Shown here piece after piece: positions 57,319 to 64,000 of a stretch of DNA of 64,000 bases. Each line of letters starts with the position of its first letter. The stretch's first letter is position 1. The notes beneath the pieces are model-generated. The model had not been told where the DNA came from. It did no database searches and worked only from the letters and a program-made list of their open reading frames with translations. A program made the position numbers and the translations under genes. Source of the stretch: Serendipita indica DSM 11827 (Eukaryota > Basidiomycota > Agaricomycetes > Sebacinales > Serendipitaceae); NCBI GenBank assembly GCA_910890315.1, contig CAJVGD010000022.1, positions 186,001 to 250,000 of the forward strand, given 5' to 3'.

Positions 57319-60300
57319 CTAGAATACGATCCATGCCGCCTGTGTGTCGAAGAATCGCTGAATCGCTGGAAGATGCTGAGGAAGATTCACTTACGTCGAA
57401 GTAATTGGAGCTATGAGGCGGCAATGCGGGGAGTGGGATCTGGGGAGGCTCTCTCAAGATGGCCGCAGGTTGTGAGCTCGAGTCGTCAGTCAGTGGTAGT
57501 TAGAAGCTAAATCGAAACCTACTTCTCAGAACCTTCTCCATTGGTCACGCTCAGCAATTTTTCAGTGAGCTGGGTGTTAACTGGAGGCGGCATTGGGCTC
57601 GGATGATAACCACTCGTTGGGCTCTCTCCGTCCGACGCCAGAGAGAGGGTATATTCAGGTATCACTTGGTTCCTTGGGCCTCGGAAAGAGCCATCGCTAG
57701 ATGGAAGATCAGGTGGGTGCTGAGATGGCATCCGACTAATAGCCGTGGGCTCCATGGAGACCTGATGAATCGCCCGGTTATGGCGGGGCGGTTCACGAAG
57801 GTACAAAACTCGATCCACCAGCCTTGTATTTGCGGCCGGTGAGATGACGGCTATACGAGATTGTATGACCGGATTGATCGATCTAATCCACGAACTTGGA
57901 GGAGTGCCGTAAAGTCCACCCACTACTGCCTTCTGACTGTATTCTCGCGACCCTTCGTAGGATCTATAGTGATAGCCACCGTCGCTGGAGGACCCAGCGT
58001 CATACTGTACCTCGTTGGCGAATTCCACGAGACGTGACTTGCTACCAGGATTTTTTCGCGGGGATTCATCCGAGAATGCGAGCTCGGTGAGAGGAGAGGA
58101 TGGTGGTACAAAGTCGCCTAGCGGAGATTTTTGAATCGGCTTCGGTGAAGGAACGAGCTTGACGCCTGCAACGTCTGGAGATCGGACGGCGAGAGTGACA
58201 GTGGCAAGCACAACCGAGCCAGACTGGACCGATTTGCTGATGTATACGGCCTTTCGGAGCAGCTGTCCTGGTAGCAATTCAAGTGGATCAGTCGAGGAGA
58301 TTTCGAACCTGGTTGAAAATGTGACTCATTTGAGCTTTCGTACCCGTCCGCAACGTCGTCGCCACCACCATTGATCGTACTCTGAGAAGAGGTGCCGAAG
58401 TCCTCGTTCACGTACCCAGCCGCCTCGGATTCGTTTAATCGCTTTCGAAGCAAGGCTGGAATTTCCTGAGAGAGTGCAGGTGACCCGAGTATGAACAAGG
58501 GAACAGCTGTATCCGGAAGCGGGTCTTTTATGGGGCAGGTTGCTTGCGAGGTCGTCTCTATTTTGCGTGTCTCCTTTGGATAGACGATAGCTGTGCCCGC
58601 TTGAAAATCGACACCACCATCGTCGCTGGTTTGTCGTGCGACTGGGCCCGGATGCAGAGATGCTTCGAGTTGGGACTCGCCCCTGAGTGGGCTAAGTAGC
58701 TCTTCAAGGTGAGGCTTGCTAATGGTGGCTTTTAAAGCATCGCGCGGTTCTATTGACTTAGAGTGATTCGGTACTCCGAGCGAGTTTGAAGAGCTACTGG
58801 AAGACGAAGGTTTACCTAAGCCAAGGAGAGATCCCAAGGACGACACTTTAAGCATCGGCACAATGCTATTGAATAAGCCCGCTTTTGGTGGCGAGCCTGA
58901 GACAGACGGTAGATTACCATCGACAGGACTGGATAATGGGCTGCGAACACCAGCAAAGAAAGCGTGTTTCGGAACGGTTCTGCCGATCCGATGGTTTGCT
59001 TCGCTTTCTACCGAGGGAATGGGCGAATCGTGATCACCGTCTGGAGTTTCCACTGTTGGCTAACTTAGCAGCCGCCGTTACTCATTTAATCAATACTCAC
59101 CTCGCCAACGGATGTTGCCAATTGCTATGCCGGTACAAGGGGTACTTATATCGTGGACGGCCCGCGATGACCTAAGATGATTGCTCTGCATCTCGCTTTG
59201 TGTCGCCTTTTCGTCATAGTAATCATCGAAGCTTGGCGTACAGGGAGGTTGTCCATTTTTCTTCTCTAAACCTTGTCCATGCTCCCCGGTTTACTGCCCA
59301 TATCCACTGCGTTTCTACTAACTTTATCGGTGGGAGATTTCTTTCGCATATGTTGTGAGCCGTAAAGTGCCCCGGTAAGACATCCGCTTCGCATACAGAG
59401 GCAAATAACGGCCAGAGCCGTAGTGATTACGGCGACGAGCGTCACGACCAGAACGTCCACCCAACGATTCTTCCTTCGTTGAGAAGGTGGCGACTCGGGA
59501 GTGTCTGGCGGAGAAACTGTCGGAGAGCATCTCTCATCGGGCATTTGGCAGCCGGTATGAATGGTGGGGTTGACCTCGAGGCAGAGTCGAGTTGGTAGTA
59601 GAAACAGACGAGAAAGCGGCTACGACGATACCGATTGGTGGTAGCTTCGCAGTTGCATTACTGAGTAACAAAGTCTGAGGATTGACGTTTCGAGCCGCGA
59701 GACCGAGGAGCTGTATTGACATACTTCGTCCGCTCTTATCCGAGCCAACATGACGAATGAGCAGATCGAATAACTCTTGATCGAGATGCAAAGACGCATT
59801 CGAGGGCCGATCGAGTCGAGCAGAGAGGCTCACTTGGCGGTTTGACATCTGCGTTACGCCGCTTTCGCTGAGGAACGACTTAAGGGGGACGCTCCATTCA
59901 GCATCTGTATTGGAACTCGCAGTGATAATTGGGGACAGCGACTGGTTCGAAGTCATAAAGAGCGACGGGACAGGGAGAAGATGAAGCACGGTATTTAGCG
60001 TCGTGTTTCGTCCGCTGGCGATGTTGATTGGGATATCGAATGCGCTGTCGCTCATGATTGGGCCAGTGAGTCTGCGGGACATCTGGTTGAATGTCACGCC
60101 ATCAGAAGGCCCCTGCGACAGATAAGTATGTAGATATCGGATCCGACACGATGGACTTACAATATCAACGCCTAAGGGAGTTGCCGTGCCACCCGCGAGA
60201 GCGACCTGTCCCAGTAGTTCCTCTGAAACTCGAACATCGATATATTCACCAACGGTGACATTGGTTGATACCCCAGCAGTTGCGTTTCTTGAATCACAGT

Positions 60301-61238
60301 CGCCAGGGGCAATAGTGATCCAAAACGAGTCGGCAGCATTAGTTGAGTAGCCCGCGACATCGGTTGCCATGATCAGCACTTCTACTTGAAGAAGGTCTGT
60401 CGAGGGCGCAAGTCCATTGAGGGTGAAGGAGAGTGCCTCGTAGCGAATCCAATCGGGCAAAGGTCTCCTGTCTGCGAGATATGGTTGATAAAGAAGTGGC
60501 CATGGCATAAAGGTACCTCCTAGACCAATCGAGAAGCTCCATCCTGGAGGTACTCAAACACCAGCCTTTCCGTCGCGGGGAGTCGATGTACAGAAGTAAG
60601 GTGCGAGAGCTGAACCCGGTCCAACAACAAACGCAGAGGATAGTGCTGCATTGTCGGACAGAATCTGTAGGGCAATCGGGATGGCGATTTGCGGCTCCAG
60701 CTCGGACGATACCAGCATGTAACGTTTAGCCGTGGGAAAATGGAACAAGCCGGATTTGCACCGACTTAGCCGTCAGACCACTAGACTATAGTATCCCTCT
60801 TTTCCCTCTAAAGCGTCACAGTTCCTATGAACCCCGTTACTCAGGTATTCCTAACCTGGTCGGCCGGCCTCTGACCTGTAAGGTGAGCCAATCCTTACAC
60901 AGTAGTTGAAGTGTGTCGTTGACGGATTGGCCAGCAGCCGAGGCGGTGACAACGATTGTAGAGCTCGAAGAACCGGCGGTCGAGGGCACATTGCCGACAA
61001 ACGAGAGAGTGTCTTGATGTAGTGTGAGCCAAGACGGGAGGCCAGTCGCGGCGTATAAGATGGACGACGAATCCGCGACCACGTCGTGTAGAAAACCGAA
61101 TGATGACGAAGCAAAGCTCCAGGAATAGGGAGAATAAGGACGCACAATCAGAGGACGTTGGTCTTGCGATGGACGAAGGAGAGCGAGCGTCGCGGAACGA
61201 ACAAGCGAAGGATAGAGAATAAAGTAGAGTATGTACAT
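57319..61238 (-). CDS. Axl2-like cadherin-domain membrane protein, one in-frame stop
   Basis: Nine exons (60876-61238, 60161-60700, 59624-60112, 59272-59574, 59101-59206, 58344-59052, 57523-58308, 57395-57476, 57319-57339) join in phase into 1,132 codons. A signal peptide is followed by two cadherin-like (CADG) repeats, marked by GLPSWLTLHQDTLSFVGNVP and LPDWIRYEALSFTLNGLAP, then a transmembrane helix (VDVLVVTLVAVITTALAVIC) and a long Ser-rich cytoplasmic tail with ELLPGQLLRKAVYISKSVQS. Yeast Axl2 marks bud sites. The codon at 60554-60556 is TGA where a basic residue (CGA) is expected between AGV and VPPGWSFSIG. The intron at 58309-58343 is only 35 nt and less certain; that at 60701-60875 is unusually long. 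Confidence 0.78.
60752..60788 (-). other. tRNA-like A-box/B-box pair inside an intron
   Basis: On the minus strand TAGTCTAGTGG (60778-60788) fits the tRNA A-box, and GGTGCAAATCC (60752-60762) is one base from a B-box. A 5-bp arm can form around TGCAAAT. The boxes are closer (about 26 nt) than in a normal tRNA and I could not fold a complete cloverleaf. It may be a degenerate tRNA or the head of a tRNA-derived SINE within the 175-nt intron. Confidence 0.3.
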
Positions 61239-61915
61239 GATTAGATGGGTATTGGTGTACAGATGGAGTAGACGCTCGTATCGTTGGAAACCACATGAGG
61301 AACAGCAAATTGGCGCGACAAAGTTGACGCGAGTGGAAAATAAAGAACACGTTCGTGGCAGAGCGTTGAAGGAAGCGAAGCACGCTGGTCAGCGAGCGTC
61401 TTACACGCGTCGAATGAAACAGGCCGGTCGTGGCGGAAAGCAAGGTAGTCAATGCTGCCACTGCGAGTTCATGGAGTCCGATTTAGCCCTCTAAAGCTCT
61501 CTATTTGCGATATTAGACGTGACTACCATCGCATCTCCCAAGACATTGGCAGGTACATACGGTAAAAACCCGCGACGAATATCCTGCCTTCTCTTGCCAA
61601 GATGAAACGGCCCGTAGAGTACTCTGTGCCCTCCGCCATTCAGGAAGATCAGAGGCCGGCGTAGATGGAGGTAGCAATCTCGGCGGGTCACCCTAATGGC
61701 TTTGCCAAGGCCGACGAAGGCGTCCCGAGATGAACATGTTACCAAAAAATCTTGATTCCGCATCAATATCGCGGAGTTTCCACATAGCGGGACCCATCTC
61801 GGCAAATATTGACAAGCACAACAACACAGTGAGCGGGCCGTTCTATTCAAGTGCTGTGGGGCATATAAGACGATACCATCGAACCTACAGCCATCGGTCA
61901 AAGCTTTTCATCAAT
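61239..61915. other. Divergent region between the Axl2-like gene and the pectate lyase pseudogene
   Basis: Upstream of both divergent genes. Short open frames on both strands have no recognisable content. Confidence 0.5.
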
Positions 61916-63356
61916 ATGATCTCGTTGGCTTTGGTTACTCTCCTCGCTCCTTTGCTTGCTCAAGCGGCCGTGGTCTGTGTACCGATTATCCGGTTGACTC
62001 TCTGAACTCAAATCTGCTTTCAGCCACTTCATGGTAGGTTCCTTAGCTCGGTGAGAGCAATCGTTTGACCGTTTCCCAGGTCATTGTGGGGGAAGTCGTT
62101 ACACTGGTAATTTGTTGACTTTTCTTGACATACCGCAGCTAACACATTTCAGGCGAGAAAACATGTGCAGCTTTATTCTATCCATCTTGTCTAGCTATTA
62201 ACAGAGAACAGGTGTTTCTGGTGCAACGTGCGTTTACTCAAGTAAGCAGATTTCAACTCCTCAAGCCCTACTGATTCTGAGTAGATGAATGGTACTCTCA
62301 ATGTTTGCGCTCATGCTTCGACTACGTTATATCCCTGAGCCTATCTTAGGCCTCCCGGGTGCGGCAACCTCTACAAAGACAACATAGACGACAAAGGGAA
62401 GTACGGCTACGACACCAACAACGCCGACTGGGATCACTAAAAAGCTTCCGGTATCCTCTGGGTAGGTTGCACTGCCCACCGCATCCGTCATTTCGGGGTC
62501 CTTTGATGGCGGAATGAAACGATACGACCGGGCTGGCTCGTCGGGAACATGCCAAGGACAGACCGAGAGGGGAGAGTCAGATGCAGTGTTTATTCTTCAG
62601 CCAGGTGCAACGATCTCCAATGTCATCATTGGTGCCGATCAAGCGGAAGGAATCGTGAGTCTCTACGGCGCGGCACGCAGAACTTCTGCTAACGCACTTT
62701 GCAGCACTGTAGAGGTACATAATCAGCTCAATGAGATAGCATTGACATTAATGCCGCAAAGGAACGTGCCGACTTGTCAATATTTGGTGGCAAGACGTTT
62801 GCGAAGATATAGTAACCTTTAAGTAAACTGGCTCTGGAGACGTGTCCTATGTCATTGGTGGTGGCGCATTCCATGCAAGCGACAAAATGTGAGTGACTTG
62901 ACTTGCGTTTCCGACCAAGCTGACCCTGAGCAGCTTTCAACACAACGGAGGGGGCACAGTTTCTATCTCCAACTTTTATGCTAGCGACTTTGGCAAGTTA
63001 TATCGTGGATGTGGAAACTGCTCTCAGTCGTACCGGCGTAATGTCATTGTGAACAATGCGAGACTCGAAGGCGGTAGCTCGCGTGTCGGAATCAACACCA
63101 ACTGGGGCGACACTGCCAGATTCACCAACGTCTGCTCAACTGGAAGCCGTCCGTCCCTAGTCAGTCTTATTCTCTTGTATTATTCAACTGGTTGACTGTT
63201 CAAAGATATGTGCTCCAAGTATCAAAGCACGACACCTGGAAATGAGCCAACAAAGATTGGTTGGTGCGTGTCTTCTCTAATTATAATTACTGCTCACTAG
63301 TCTTCAGCGGTGCTGATTCGTCATCCTGCATTTACTCGAATGTGGGCAGCTGCTAA
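61916..63356 (+). pseudogene. CBM1-PL3 pectate lyase, dead copy
   Basis: Splicing reconstructs MISLALVTLLAPLLAQA (signal peptide), then a fungal cellulose-binding module (HCGGSRYTGEKTC, VSGATCVYSNEWYSQC), a Thr-rich linker and a PL3 pectate lyase domain: [89 protein letters not shown] and INTNWGDTARF, ending SNVGSC. PL3 enzymes cleave pectate outside the cell during plant colonisation. Three in-frame stops interrupt it: TAG at 62385 and 62463 in and after the linker, and TAA at 62824. Intron borders are still good, including a 10-nt exon (CCACTTCATG). The loss is therefore recent. Confidence 0.8.
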
Positions 63357-64000
63357 GGCGCTATACCAGAATGTATCTCTGCCTTTACATAAATAGCCGT
63401 AAATTCTAACCTCGCATCTGTTCATGAGCCAATTAAATAGGTAGATGATCAGAAAAGCCTCTATAGGAGTGAGTTTTGATACAGCGTGATGACAAAAGCA
63501 CTCCTGTTAGCTCTGGTAATGCGTTAGTTTGTGTAAGGTTCCGAGGCATCGGCCTCGTCGCTCACTCTTCTCTGGGTACGAGTTTCATCCTTACCCTCGT
63601 CAAGACTACCATCAATTCGTCCCCTTCGTCACCGCCTCCTTTATTTCGGCCCTTGTAGCCGCAGTCATCGTCCACAAGTAGCCACCCCTCTTTCCCATCG
63701 CTTATTCTCTACCACATGGTCACTGGAACGCTATATAGGATCCCTATGTACAAGCATTATCTACAGAGTCTCCTGTACCCCTCCCTAGTTGACATCGCTT
63801 CAATCTACGGATCGTTTGACTGGTGAATTCCTCTCGGCCCGCTTAGATCTCATACTTTGCCCGCAAAAGCCTCGTATCAGTGAGCTCTCCCCGTAACACT
63901 TACAGTTTGGCGGCCAAACAAGCCCCTGATCCTCTGAGAGGCAGGCGAGATATCAACCGGTGTGATATGTCCAAGCTACTGTGATAATGAGAATAGTCTC
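63357..64000. other. Terminal stretch of the window
   Basis: I see no gene, RNA or repeat here. A 60-codon plus-strand frame at 63476-63658 is not convincing. Confidence 0.5.

Overview
The window looks like nuclear DNA of a filamentous basidiomycete, most likely an Agaricomycete close to Rhizoctonia/Ceratobasidium (inference). Genes carry many very short introns (mostly 43-75 nt, with GTRNGT donors and CTNAN-type branch sites). There is a large family of lineage-expanded F-box-like proteins, a CBM1-linked PL3 pectate lyase, and a Ctr-type copper transporter beside ferric reductases. I rebuilt the exons by reading each strand and requiring phase-consistent junctions; no RNA evidence was available.

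Layout. 1-3 kb: two F-box-like genes, the first cut by the window edge. 3.2-4.9 kb (-): squalene synthase (ERG9). 6-12.2 kb (+): a ~2,000-residue low-complexity protein ending in a region with a CCCH zinc finger. 12.8-20.5 kb: a small hypothetical gene, three intact F-box genes, one dead F-box copy and a GPI-anchored Cys-rich protein. 21.3-28.7 kb (-): a small open frame, an RCC1-repeat/PHD-finger chromatin-type protein with 16 exons, an IML2/TTC39-type TPR protein and a second GPI-anchored Cys-rich protein. 29-33 kb (-): three more F-box genes in tandem. 33.4-35.1 kb (-): isovaleryl-CoA dehydrogenase. 35.5-40.7 kb (-): a ~1,676-residue Ser-rich coiled-coil protein. 41.1-41.6 kb (-): a possible roadblock/LAMTOR5-like small protein. 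41.7-43.8 kb (-): soluble fumarate reductase fused to cytochrome b5. 44.3-51.2 kb: two tandem ferric reductases (-) and a divergent Ctr copper transporter (+), a reductive metal-uptake cluster. 52.3-53.9 kb (-): an OBAP/DUF1264 protein and a Rho-like fragment without a P-loop but with a CAAX box. 54.3-56.7 kb (+): a decayed pogo-type DNA transposon. 57.3-61.2 kb (-): an Axl2-like cadherin-domain membrane protein. 61.9-63.4 kb (+): a CBM1-PL3 pectate lyase pseudogene.

Functional links. The ferric reductases can supply Cu(I)/Fe(II), and the adjacent Ctr protein imports Cu(I). Isovaleryl-CoA dehydrogenase (leucine breakdown), fumarate reductase (redox balance) and ERG9 (sterols) are ordinary metabolic genes. 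The F-box array is probably fast-evolving substrate-adaptor material.

Two signals cut across genes. Five otherwise intact gene models are each broken by exactly one missing base, mostly in or beside short homopolymers; this suggests residual assembly deletions, or recent decay. Three introns use GC-AG borders with the same GCAAGT donor.
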